This document shows positions 50,782 to 58,872 of a stretch of 64,000 nucleotides of DNA, piece after piece. The notes under the pieces were generated by a model. The model saw only the letters and a program-made list of their open reading frames with translations. It did not search any database and was not told the origin of the DNA. The stretch's first letter is position 1; each line of letters starts with the position of its first letter. The DNA comes from Nocardia arthritidis (GTDB taxonomy: Bacteria; Actinomycetota; Actinomycetes; Mycobacteriales; Mycobacteriaceae): the NCBI RefSeq assembly GCF_011801145.1, contig NZ_CP046172.1, forward strand, positions 3,968,001 through 4,032,000, given 5' to 3'. A program made the translations under genes and the position numbers.

Positions 50782-51972
50782 CTAGACCGAGTGCGCGGGT
50801 GTTGGCCGTCCGAGATGTGCCTCCATACCCGGTGTCGGCCTTCGGATGGCCAAACCGTCGGCAACGAACGCGGGTACGACCGTGAACCCGCATCCGGCCA
50901 GTCCGCCGAGGTGCAGCACGCCGATGTGTCCGGTGATGCCACGCGGGACCCATTCGGCGATGGCCCGTTCGGCGGAGGGCCGAAGCCCGTACCAATACCG
51001 AATTTCACTGCCCGCCAGGGCGGGGCCGAACGCCGGAAAACGCTCGAATACGCGGTCCCTGATCTCCCGGACCGCCTCGGTGATATACCCGGGAGCGCGT
51101 GCGGGGTCGGCGAGTCCTCGCTCCAGTTCGTCGTATTCCTCCGGTTCCGTGACGAGCCGTCCGGACGCGCCGCCGAGGCATACGTGGCCACATGCACGAT
51201 GAGGGATGCTGTAGGTCAACTCGTGGTCCCGATCCTGGTCCATCAGGACAATCCGGTCGAACGGCGCGGGCACTTTCCGAATATCGACGAGAAGTAATAT
51301 CCCGAGATCTCCTTCGATTCGTTTGTCCCCGAGTAAGAATTGTGCGCGATCACCCGCGGCGACGCAGGCGATCTCGGCACCGAATTCGGCGGTGACGGCC
51401 AGTAGCTCGCCGAGGTCGCGCAGATGGAGCAGGCGGGTCGTGACACCGGGAAGTTTTTCTACCGCGGCGTACAGCTTGGGCATGAGAGAACAGGTGGAAA
51501 TAATGGATCCGTCGTCGAGAAAATTGGCTCGACGATAGAAGGGCGCCGAGTAAGCGGTCGGATCCGATGACATCGCGGTGCCCGGATGTCCGGCCGGGAT
51601 ATGCACACCGCGTTCACGTGTGAGGTAAACGCTTTCGGTGCGGGCAAGGAAATTTCCGAAACCGAGCTCGGTCAGCATGGGCCAGTTCAGGAAAGATCGT
51701 CGCGCCCATGTGGCGATCCTGGGATCGCCATGCAGGAATGGCATGTGCCAGCCGGTGGCACCGAAACTCGCGATGCGATGATCATGTCGATCGGCGATCC
51801 ACAGAATCTGGATGGGGCTGGACGCGCGGCGGGCTGCCGAGAATAAGCTGTACACGATTTGGTGGCCGACGATTCCGTGGCCTACCACGACCACCCGCCC
51901 GGTGCGCAGCGCGGTCTCGATTAACGACTCCGGCTCGCGATCCTCGATGTGCTTGAAGCTGACATCGGCCAT
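50782..51972 (-). CDS. FAD-dependent D-amino-acid-oxidase-like oxidoreductase
   Basis: 396 residues from ATG 51972 (GAGG about 9 bp upstream). The Rossmann motif VVVVGHGIVGHQIVYSLFSA (GxGxxG) lies near residues 27-46. GATGWHMPFLHGDP resembles the isoalloxazine loop of DAAO. LTYSIPHRACGHVCLGGASG and the C-terminal VLHLGGLAGCGFTVVPAFVA correspond to the DAAO segments YIIPR..VVLGG and GHGGSGFT. It probably oxidises an amino acid or amine to the imine with release of H2O2. It is divergent from the XRE gene that heads the dioxygenase B / amidinotransferase operon, so it likely belongs to that pathway. Confidence 0.75.
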   Translation of the reverse strand: MADVSFKHIEDREPESLIETALRTGRVVVVGHGIVGHQIVYSLFSAARRASSPIQILWIADRHDHRIASFGATGWHMPFLHGDPRIATWARRSFLNWPMLTELGFGNFLARTESVYLTRERGVHIPAGHPGTAMSSDPTAYSAPFYRRANFLDDGSIISTCSLMPKLYAAVEKLPGVTTRLLHLRDLGELLAVTAEFGAEIACVAAGDRAQFLLGDKRIEGDLGILLLVDIRKVPAPFDRIVLMDQDRDHELTYSIPHRACGHVCLGGASGRLVTEPEEYDELERGLADPARAPGYITEAVREIRDRVFERFPAFGPALAGSEIRYWYGLRPSAERAIAEWVPRGITGHIGVLHLGGLAGCGFTVVPAFVADGLAIRRPTPGMEAHLGRPTPAHSV

Positions 51973-52161
51973 GGCGAGCACCTCTTCCACCGCATCAAGG
52001 GTCCTCACGTGCAAGACCCCGATTCCTCGATGCTGTCCCAGCTCAGAGTGGATGTCAAGCGGTACTGAACCGTGCTGGCCGATCCGGTAAGTCCCACTTG
52101 ATGTGTGATACAGTTCATACTCCTTGCCGCGCCTGGGTGGGAAATCTGGAGAGGGAAAGCC

Positions 52162-53076
52162 ATGCGCGAGGTGAAGCTGGCCGCGACGCTGAAGCGACTC
52201 GTCGACGAGGGGGAATTCCAGGGCAATCGCAGGCAGGTCTGCGCCGAGCTGAATATTACTCCGGCGGCATTGTCGCAGTACATCAGAGGGCAGACGATGC
52301 CGAGTGTGGAAAAGCTGATCGCAATGGCGGACCTATTCAAGGTGTCGCTGGATTTCTTGATGTTCGGCGAGGATACTGTCGCCGGGCCGGGCGGTGTCCT
52401 CGAATATGGACCAATCGCCCGCTACATGGAGGTGAGTATTTCCTCGATACGTGCCGACATTGCCGCGGAGACCGCCTTCGTCGCAAAAATCGGAACGATC
52501 CTGACCGATCAGATCACGGAGGCGGCCCGGACCGCTGCCCGGCGGGCGATGACGCTGCACGGGATGCTCGACCGAGTGCAGATTCTCGAACTCGAGCGTT
52601 TCAGTGAAGACAGCACGATCGTCACCGGGAACCTCGATGACGATATCGTCGAGGTCAACAGCGATATCGAGCGGGGTATGGCCGCGGGCAACTTCATCAC
52701 GGTCGTTGCCGAGAACTTGGCGAAGAAACGACGCTACCACTTCGTCCTGTCGCCGGATATGCCCGATCGTGAGCAGGTGGCCCAGCGATATCGGACGCTG
52801 CTGCTCGGGAAGGGGCTGAGCCGCAAAGATCTGGAACGTTGCCGATTCAGCGTCGCCGCCAGCAACCTATTCGTCGGCTTCGGGTTGTACACGCTGGATG
52901 TCGACGGTTTGCGCCGGAAGAGCCCGGTATTATTCCAATACGTCGAGCCTTATCTGGGCAATGGCGGCAGGGTCGGTTACATTGAACCGCCATCGTCGCC
53001 GTTCCAAGCTTTTTTCTTGATGGACCGGGGACGCCAGCAGTCGGCGTCCGAGGCGTTGGCACGATTGTGCCAGTAA
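52162..53076 (+). CDS. XRE-family transcriptional regulator
   Basis: 304 residues from ATG 52162 (GGAGAGGGA upstream). The HTH is NRRQVCAELNITPAALSQYI followed by RGQTMPSVEKLIAMADLFKV (about residues 22-61). The remainder has a helical linker (SSIRADIAAETAFVAKIGTI) and a C-terminal domain (RYHFVLSPDMPDREQVAQRY) I do not recognise, probably a sensor. It heads a likely operon with peptide B, dioxygenase B and the amidinotransferase, and is divergent from the flavoprotein gene. It may control both. Confidence 0.85.
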   Translation: MREVKLAATLKRLVDEGEFQGNRRQVCAELNITPAALSQYIRGQTMPSVEKLIAMADLFKVSLDFLMFGEDTVAGPGGVLEYGPIARYMEVSISSIRADIAAETAFVAKIGTILTDQITEAARTAARRAMTLHGMLDRVQILELERFSEDSTIVTGNLDDDIVEVNSDIERGMAAGNFITVVAENLAKKRRYHFVLSPDMPDREQVAQRYRTLLLGKGLSRKDLERCRFSVAASNLFVGFGLYTLDVDGLRRKSPVLFQYVEPYLGNGGRVGYIEPPSSPFQAFFLMDRGRQQSASEALARLCQ

Positions 53077-53104
53077 CCTGCCTCGACGACCGAAGGCCGC
53101 CTAT

Positions 53105-53230
53105 ATGAGTCTGCTCCGCCGGACGAGTTACTACATTCGCCCCGATCTCGCGGTTGCGTCGAGGGCGCACGCGGAGCAAACGCGGCGACATCGCCCAGTA
53201 CGGGCGGTAGTCGAGGTGGTCAACCGTTGA
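53105..53230 (+). CDS. 41-residue small ORF upstream of dioxygenase B; candidate precursor peptide
   Basis: ATG 53105 has AAGG 9-10 bp upstream. The peptide begins MSLLRRTSYYIRPDLAVASR and continues AHAEQTRRHRPVRAVVEVVN to a final R; nine of 41 residues are Arg. Its TGA (53228-53230) overlaps the TTG start of dioxygenase B. It shares with the 53-residue ORF before dioxygenase A the size class, the basic character, an RP-containing segment (YIRPDLAV, HRPVRAV versus YRPAV) and the coupled position. Too short for ordinary gene callers. A substrate peptide or a coupling leader. Confidence 0.5.
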   Translation: MSLLRRTSYYIRPDLAVASRAHAEQTRRHRPVRAVVEVVNR

Positions 53231-54186
53231 TTCCGGGTCTCACCTCCGGCGAGGTAGTGGCACTGACCGAGCCGGAGACGGCACACGTCTGGGATTCGGC
53301 GCTGCGGGCGGCGTATAAGCAGGCGGATCCCGCCGAGTCCGCCGCCGATCTGATCGCCGATCTGCCCCGGCGCCTGATCGCCGCCCTGCTTCGGTTTCGT
53401 GCCGTCGGCACGACACACAACGCGCTGTTGCTGCGGGGCATGTGCGGGGACCTGGCCGAATTGCCGACCACCCCGGCCACGGTGACACCGGGCGCGCTGC
53501 CGCCCACGGTCGGGGCCGCCGAATTGCTGCTACTCGCCGTGTCGTTGCTGCTCGGTGAGCCGTTCACGTTCCGGGGGCTGTACGACGGGCGGCTGGTGCA
53601 GCATGTCATCCCGGTCCCGGGGCACGAGAGCGCGCAATCCAGCGCGGGCAGTGCGTCGATGTTGCAGTGGCACGTCGAGGACGGTTTCACCGACGACCGC
53701 TGCCACTACTTCGGCCTGCTCTGTCTGCGCGGCCATCCAGGAGCCGTGACGATGCTCGCGCCCGCCCGGAATCTCGATCTGGCCGCCGATGTCGCGGCCG
53801 TGCTGCGTGAGCCCCGGTTCATGATCGCCGCCGACATCGCCCATGACGGGCCCTGTCATACCGCACCGGTCATCGGACCGGTGCTGACCGGACCGGACAC
53901 CGACCCGGAGATCTGTTTCGATGCGATCTATCAGCAGCCGGCCGACCCCGCCGATCGTCCGGCGGCCGCCGCGCTGACGGCGCTTTCGGCCGCGCTGGAT
54001 CGCGCCACGATCGGTCACGAACTGCGCCCCGGTGATGTGCTGGTGGCCGACAATCGCCGAATAGTCCACGGCCGCACCCTGTTTCATCCACGCTACGACG
54101 GTTTCGACCGATGGCTGCTGCGCGCTATGACGTCGGCCTCGATCGAGGCGCAACGTCGCCGTGGTTCGGTCCGCCTGGTCGGCTGA
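53227..54186 (+). CDS. Fe(II)/2OG dioxygenase B, asparagine oxygenase/clavaminate synthase-like
   Basis: 319 residues from TTG 53227 (GAGGTGG 7 bp upstream). Iron ligands H149 and E151 in LQWHVEDGFTDDRC and H281 in DNRRIVHGRTLF; R295 lies in DGFDRWLLRA. It aligns along its whole length with dioxygenase A, sharing blocks such as LGEPFTFR, WHVEDGFTDDRC and EICFDAIYQ, so the two are paralogues. The AsnO/VioC branch hydroxylates free or carrier-bound amino acids, arginine included. It is coupled to the peptide B ORF upstream and lies 50 bp before the amidinotransferase, supporting an arginine or guanidino substrate. Confidence 0.88.
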   Translation: MIPGLTSGEVVALTEPETAHVWDSALRAAYKQADPAESAADLIADLPRRLIAALLRFRAVGTTHNALLLRGMCGDLAELPTTPATVTPGALPPTVGAAELLLLAVSLLLGEPFTFRGLYDGRLVQHVIPVPGHESAQSSAGSASMLQWHVEDGFTDDRCHYFGLLCLRGHPGAVTMLAPARNLDLAADVAAVLREPRFMIAADIAHDGPCHTAPVIGPVLTGPDTDPEICFDAIYQQPADPADRPAAAALTALSAALDRATIGHELRPGDVLVADNRRIVHGRTLFHPRYDGFDRWLLRAMTSASIEAQRRRGSVRLVG

Positions 54187-54236
54187 CGCCGCCGGACGCC
54201 ACGATTGCGCCCCTTCCCTTCCGAAAGGACCGTTTT

Positions 54237-55415
54237 GTGACGTACTCGGCCACGCCGCGGCCTGCCCCTGCCCCGCCTATGGCCGAGCCCGGTCCGGTGG
54301 AATCACATGACGAATTCAGCCCGCTGCTCGAGGTACTCGTCGGCACCGCGGAAGGTGCGCGAATACCGCCACTGGACCGTTCGGCATGGCTGAATCTCTA
54401 TCCGGATCTCGATGCCGCCGAGCTGGCCGGTGTCGAGGTCGGCGCCTTTCCGCCCCGGGTGCTCGCAGAGGCCGCCGAGGATCTCGACGGACTCGCCGAG
54501 CTGCTGGAAGGCCTCGGGATTCGGGTGTTTCGGCCGGCCCCGGTGGCACATGAGCGCGAGTTCGGTACGCCGCACTGGCGTACCAGCGGCTTCTATTCCT
54601 ACTGCCCCCGTGACCTCGCGCTGATCGTCGGCTCGACCATTATCGAGGCGCCGAGTCCTATGCGGGCGCGGCTGTTCGAACTCGCGGGCATGCGAGAGCT
54701 GTTCCAGCAGCGCATGCTCGCCGGATCGGTGTGGATCGCGGCGCCGCAGCCGCAACTGCGGGACGACTTGTTCCCCGACGACGGTCACGGCCGGGTCACC
54801 TTGGGCGAGACCGAACCGGTCTTCGACGCCGCGAACGTCCTGCGCTGCGGATCCGATCTGTTCTACCTGGTATCGGCCAGCGGCAACGAACTCGGCCATC
54901 GCTGGTTGCAGACCACGCTGTCCGCGCTGGGGGACTATCGCGTGCACCCGATTCGCGGCGTCTACCCCTATACCCACATCGATTCCACGATCAGCCTGCT
55001 GCGCGAGGGACTGGCGCTGTTGAATCCCGAACGGATCAGCGATCCGGCACAACTGCCCGAACCTCTCCGGTCGTGGGAGCACATCTGGTGTCCGCCGATG
55101 GCCGCCTCGCCCTGTTCCGCACGGTATCCGTTGTCATCGACATGGATCGGGATGAACCTGTTGATGGTGCGACCCGACCTCGCCGTCGTCGATGCCGCAC
55201 AACACGACCTCGGTGTGGCCCTGCGGCGGCGTGGAATCGAGGTCGTCCCGTATACGCTTCGGCACGCGCGCACGATGGGCGGCGGATTGCATTGTGTCAC
55301 TCTCGATCTGCGCCGAAGCGCCGGGCACGGCGTGGCGCGGTCCACTCGCCGAACCGATCACGCGGGGCTTCGCGGCCTGGTGGTGAAGGATTCCTGGTCG
55401 GCAGGGCGCCCGTGA
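54237..55415 (+). CDS. amidinotransferase, glycine/inosamine amidinotransferase-like
   Basis: 392 residues from GTG 54237 (GAAAGGAC upstream). It has the five-bladed pentein fold of L-Arg:amine amidinotransferases (AGAT, StrB1). The N-terminal EFSPLLEVLVGTAEGARIPP matches the NEWDPLEEVIVGRAEGA-type start. Catalytic residues are Asp197 in EPVFDAANVLRCG, His247 in YTHIDSTISLLR and the nucleophile Cys353 in MGGGLHCVTLDLRR. It moves the amidino group from Arg to an amine, giving a guanidino compound and ornithine. The acceptor is unknown. The last 30 residues are Arg-rich and not family-like. The likely partners are dioxygenase B and the DAAO-like flavoprotein. Confidence 0.87.
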   Translation: MTYSATPRPAPAPPMAEPGPVESHDEFSPLLEVLVGTAEGARIPPLDRSAWLNLYPDLDAAELAGVEVGAFPPRVLAEAAEDLDGLAELLEGLGIRVFRPAPVAHEREFGTPHWRTSGFYSYCPRDLALIVGSTIIEAPSPMRARLFELAGMRELFQQRMLAGSVWIAAPQPQLRDDLFPDDGHGRVTLGETEPVFDAANVLRCGSDLFYLVSASGNELGHRWLQTTLSALGDYRVHPIRGVYPYTHIDSTISLLREGLALLNPERISDPAQLPEPLRSWEHIWCPPMAASPCSARYPLSSTWIGMNLLMVRPDLAVVDAAQHDLGVALRRRGIEVVPYTLRHARTMGGGLHCVTLDLRRSAGHGVARSTRRTDHAGLRGLVVKDSWSAGRP

Positions 55416-55440
55416 TCGCGGGGACTGCGCACCCGCTGGT

Positions 55441-55842
55441 TCAGCCGAAGTTGATGATGCCTTGGCAGCCGGCTTGGGAGCTGCCCGACCAGGGTTGGGA
55501 AGTCACCCGGTACGAGATCACGCCCGGGTCGTTGGTGCCCAGGTCGATGGAGTTGGGGGTCCAGAGCCAGGTGTTGGGTAGTTGCAGGTCGACGTTCTTG
55601 GAGGGGATCAGCAGGTGGGTTTGGGTGGTCGGGTTGAAAGCGGTGACGACCACCAGTTCGAGTGGTACGCGTGCGGCCGTGAAGATCTGTGTTCTGCTGC
55701 AGACGCCGTTGGTGACGCCGAGTTCGATCCGCAGCGGTTGCGGGTCGGCCGCGGCGGGGGTCGCGGCCGTGAGCAATCCGGCGGCGACGGTGCCGAGTAG
55801 GCCGATAATGTTGCGGTACAACGGTTTCTGGACAATATGCAC
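55441..55842 (-). CDS. small secreted protein, cupredoxin-like
   Basis: 133 residues from GTG 55842 (GAGG 8 bp upstream). Signal peptide IIGLLGTVAAGLLTAATPAA, AAA cleavage. The mature part (about 100 residues) reads VVVTAFNPTTQTHLLIPSKN and then DPGVISYRVTSQPWSGSSQA before GCQGIINFG. The His in THLLIP and the Cys in AGCQG fall where a cupredoxin would place copper ligands, but the C-terminal His/Met are missing, so metal binding is doubtful. Not recognised otherwise. Convergent with the amidinotransferase gene. Confidence 0.6.
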   Translation of the reverse strand: MHIVQKPLYRNIIGLLGTVAAGLLTAATPAAADPQPLRIELGVTNGVCSRTQIFTAARVPLELVVVTAFNPTTQTHLLIPSKNVDLQLPNTWLWTPNSIDLGTNDPGVISYRVTSQPWSGSSQAGCQGIINFG

Positions 55843-55940
55843 GATCTTGCCTCGCTTCTCGAAGTGGAACCCGGCAAGCTTCGGTAACAACCTTCGGCAA
55901 TATTGTAGCTAACCTAGGTGGCCACTGATCGCGAGGCGCG

Positions 55941-57746
55941 TCACCGCACCCGGAACACCGGTCCCTGTGCGGTGAACGGCAGCCGGGCGCCCTCGGGGAT
56001 GAGGAAGGCGTGTTCGCGCCGGATGCGCAGCACATCGCATTCGGCGTCGGTGATGACCAGAATTGGTGCGCCGGAAGGGAAGTCGCGGGCGCGCTGCAGC
56101 AGGTCGATGCCGGGCTGGAGCACCGTGCCGCCGCGGCCGCGCACCCGGACGCGTCCGGCGATCTCGGTGACGGGAAGGAATCCGGCGTCGTGCGGGGCGG
56201 CATCGCAGAAGATGACGCGCGCGGCGGGCACATCGCGCGCCTCGGCATAGGATGCGATGGCGCCCAACGCCTTTCCGAGCAGTGTGCGGCTCATCGAGCC
56301 GGAGGTGTCGAGCACGACCCCGAAGGTGCAGCGCGCCACCTCTTCCGGCGGATACCACCGGCCGGCACGGGGGATATCCGGGGTGGCGGACTGGCGGCGG
56401 GACGGCCGGGCGTAGCTGCGCACCGGTTGCGGGCGCGGCACGAATTCGTCGAACCACCTCGCCAATTGGGCGTCCCACGGGATCGGTGGATGGGTCAGCG
56501 CACGGATCTCCTCGATCAGTCCGGCCGGAAGCAGGCCGCGATCGCGGGCGCTGTGCAATTCGAAGCCCTGCGCCAAACCGCGACGGTAGAACTCGTCGAG
56601 GTCGACGTAATGGGCGGGGCCGCGGGCGATCGGCTCGCCGAGAATATCGCCGCGGCCCTTGCCGCGCAGCGTCGCGAGGCGGCGCAGCCTGCGCAGGTCC
56701 ACGGCGATCCGGTCGTAGATCTCCTCGGCCGAAAGGCCTTGGAGCTCAGGGTCGTACAGCAAACCCTCGGGCATGTCGCCGACATCCATCTCACGCAGCC
56801 AGCCGTTGATGACATAGTCGGCCGCGATATTGAACAGGTACGGGTCGCGAGCGCCGCAGCGGTCGCCGTGCCGCAGCGCGGCGTGCAGCATCTCGTGTGC
56901 CAGCACGAAACGCCACTCCTCGTCGGTGTAGCGGATCAGCGGGTTGATATAGATCTCCCCGGCCGTCGCGCTGACCGCCGCGATGGAAATATCGTGCGCG
57001 CGGGCGATTTCCGCGTCGGCCACCAGGGTGAGACCGGCCGCGATGCCGCCGAGCAGGGGATAGGAGGAGATGAACCAGCTGAGGGCGCGATCCCAGGCGC
57101 GCAACGGAATTCGCTCTCCGGTGAACTTCTCGCGCCGTCCGCCCGCCACATCCATGGCGGCCGAGATCGTCCGGGTGAGTGCGTGCGCGAACACCTCGGG
57201 CCAATCCGGCACCGCGGTATTCCACGTGTTCATCGGTTGCAGTATCTGGTCGGGCTCTGGTCCGGCGGCGCCACAGGATTCGTACTCCGCGGGAATGCCC
57301 TCGAGCCGCCACCGCCGGGCCAGTTGCTCCTCGTCACCCGCGGGGTAGGTGGCGGGCAGCCGGTCCGGGCAGCGGCCGACGGCGAACTTCTGCTGGAAGC
57401 GGCCGACCACGGCGCAGCGGGCCGCCAGCTCGAACCGATCCGGTTGGCGGCGTTCGGTTTTCGCGGCCGGGACATGACCGAAGCCGAGGTGCAGCAGGCA
57501 GTGTGCCAGCGCCCAAGCCCATTCGTCCGGGTCGGCGCGGCGGGTCGGGTGTGCGTGTATCGCGCCGTTCGAATCGACGGCGGCCAGCCCGTGTTCCGGT
57601 GCCGAGGTGCATTTCGGGTCCCGGCAGAAGTTGACCTGCAATGCGTCGAGCGCCGGGTTCGCCCGCACCAGCGCGAGACCGGCCAGATAGGCGATCGTCG
57701 CCGGATCTTGTTGGGTCTCGGCGCTTTTCGCGCGCGATCGGCTCAC
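55941..57746 (-). CDS. VWA-domain protein with putative metallopeptidase domain (DUF2201 type)
   Basis: 601 residues from GTG 57746. Two zinc-peptidase-like segments appear: LAHCLLHLGFGHVPAAK early, and FVLAHEMLHAALRHGDRCG with HEMLH at about residue 282. The C-terminal VWA-like domain begins with TFGVVLDTSGSMSRTLLGKA, a MIDAS DxSxS motif near residue 481, and contains AARVIFCDAAPHDAGFLPVT. Its start overlaps the stop of the MoxR-type ATPase gene (GTGA), so the pair is obligately co-expressed. MoxR-VWA pairs act as chaperone-like remodelling machines; the metallopeptidase fusion suggests processing of a target protein. Target unknown. Confidence 0.9.
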   Translation of the reverse strand: MSRSRAKSAETQQDPATIAYLAGLALVRANPALDALQVNFCRDPKCTSAPEHGLAAVDSNGAIHAHPTRRADPDEWAWALAHCLLHLGFGHVPAAKTERRQPDRFELAARCAVVGRFQQKFAVGRCPDRLPATYPAGDEEQLARRWRLEGIPAEYESCGAAGPEPDQILQPMNTWNTAVPDWPEVFAHALTRTISAAMDVAGGRREKFTGERIPLRAWDRALSWFISSYPLLGGIAAGLTLVADAEIARAHDISIAAVSATAGEIYINPLIRYTDEEWRFVLAHEMLHAALRHGDRCGARDPYLFNIAADYVINGWLREMDVGDMPEGLLYDPELQGLSAEEIYDRIAVDLRRLRRLATLRGKGRGDILGEPIARGPAHYVDLDEFYRRGLAQGFELHSARDRGLLPAGLIEEIRALTHPPIPWDAQLARWFDEFVPRPQPVRSYARPSRRQSATPDIPRAGRWYPPEEVARCTFGVVLDTSGSMSRTLLGKALGAIASYAEARDVPAARVIFCDAAPHDAGFLPVTEIAGRVRVRGRGGTVLQPGIDLLQRARDFPSGAPILVITDAECDVLRIRREHAFLIPEGARLPFTAQGPVFRVR

Positions 57747-58804
57747 GCCCTGGCCTCGACGAGTCGAGGCGTGTCGCGGGCGGCCTCGATCAGGAACCAG
57801 CCGGGCAGCACCGGATGGCCGTCGGCGTCGGCGGCGATCACGGTCTGCGCCACCTCGACCGAGATCTCCGCCAACTGCACCAGCAGCGATTTCGCACGGT
57901 AGGCCATTTTCATGACCGCGGGCGAGGCGTGCTGCTTGTTCGCGGGCAGCTCCTTGATCAGCCGTCCGCGGAACGAATCCGCAAGGAAATACAGCAGATC
58001 CCGGTCTTCGACGCGATGCGGCCATGACGCCTCGCCCTTGAGGATCGCCTCGATGCCGTAGCGGCTGCGGACCGTCTTCACGTATCCACGGAACGCCGCC
58101 GCGTGCGCGGGTGTCAGCGTGCCCTGTGCGACCACGGCGAGGATGTCCTCGTCCAGGGCCGGGCCGAAGGAATGCAGCGCGTCGGACAATATGTGCCAGG
58201 AGCGTGGGGTGGAGAACGGCTCCTCTGTCTTCGGCGGCGCCGTCCACAGGTGATCGGGGCGATCGGTCAGGTAGTCGATCACCCACGGGTGGATGCCGTG
58301 ACCGGCCGCCCACTCCAGCCAATCCGCCGACGAGGCCGCGAGATGCACGTGGGCGAGGCGGTTGATCAACGCCGAGGCCATCGGCCGCGCCAATGCGTTG
58401 TCGGTGGCCCGATTTCCGGCGCCGATGACGATGCTGCCCTGCGGCAGTTCGTAATTCCCGATCCGGCGATCGAGAATCAAGGAATAGAAGGCCTTCTGCA
58501 CATCGGGTGTCGCCGCGTTGAGCTCGTCGAGGAATAGGCAGTACGGTTCGTCGCGGGCGATCGTCTCCGGCGGGCAGAATATGGAGCGCCCGTCGCGGAT
58601 CTGCGGCACCCCCATCAGATCCTCCGGCGCCAGCTGCGTGCCGAGCAGGCTCACGCATGCCAACCCGAGCGATTCGGCGAAGTCGCGCACGAGTGACGAC
58701 TTGCCGATACCCGGTGCGCCCCAGAGGAATACGGGGCGCACCGTGGCGAGCCCGAGTAGTAGCTCGGGCAAGCGGGCCGGGGTGACCGTGACAGCAGCCT
58801 GCAC
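57743..58804 (-). CDS. MoxR-type AAA+ ATPase
   Basis: 353 residues from GTG 58804 (AAAGGA 7 bp upstream). Walker A FLWGAPGIGKSSLVRDF near residues 27-44, Walker B YCLFLDELNAATPDVQKAFY, sensor 1 IVIGAGNRATDN and the sensor/arginine region MASALINRLAHVHL fit MoxR/YifB-like AAA+ proteins. A C-terminal helical domain follows. It forms the motor of the coupled VWA-metallopeptidase system. The gene lies 68 bp downstream of the MFS gene end on the same strand but is functionally separate. Confidence 0.92.
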   Translation of the reverse strand: MQAAVTVTPARLPELLLGLATVRPVFLWGAPGIGKSSLVRDFAESLGLACVSLLGTQLAPEDLMGVPQIRDGRSIFCPPETIARDEPYCLFLDELNAATPDVQKAFYSLILDRRIGNYELPQGSIVIGAGNRATDNALARPMASALINRLAHVHLAASSADWLEWAAGHGIHPWVIDYLTDRPDHLWTAPPKTEEPFSTPRSWHILSDALHSFGPALDEDILAVVAQGTLTPAHAAAFRGYVKTVRSRYGIEAILKGEASWPHRVEDRDLLYFLADSFRGRLIKELPANKQHASPAVMKMAYRAKSLLVQLAEISVEVAQTVIAADADGHPVLPGWFLIEAARDTPRLVEARA

Positions 58805-58872
58805 GCGGATCCTTTCGATGGTCGAGGTGGCGCGCAGGTGGCGCGATCCGGGTAGATCTCCAGCGTGCGGCA

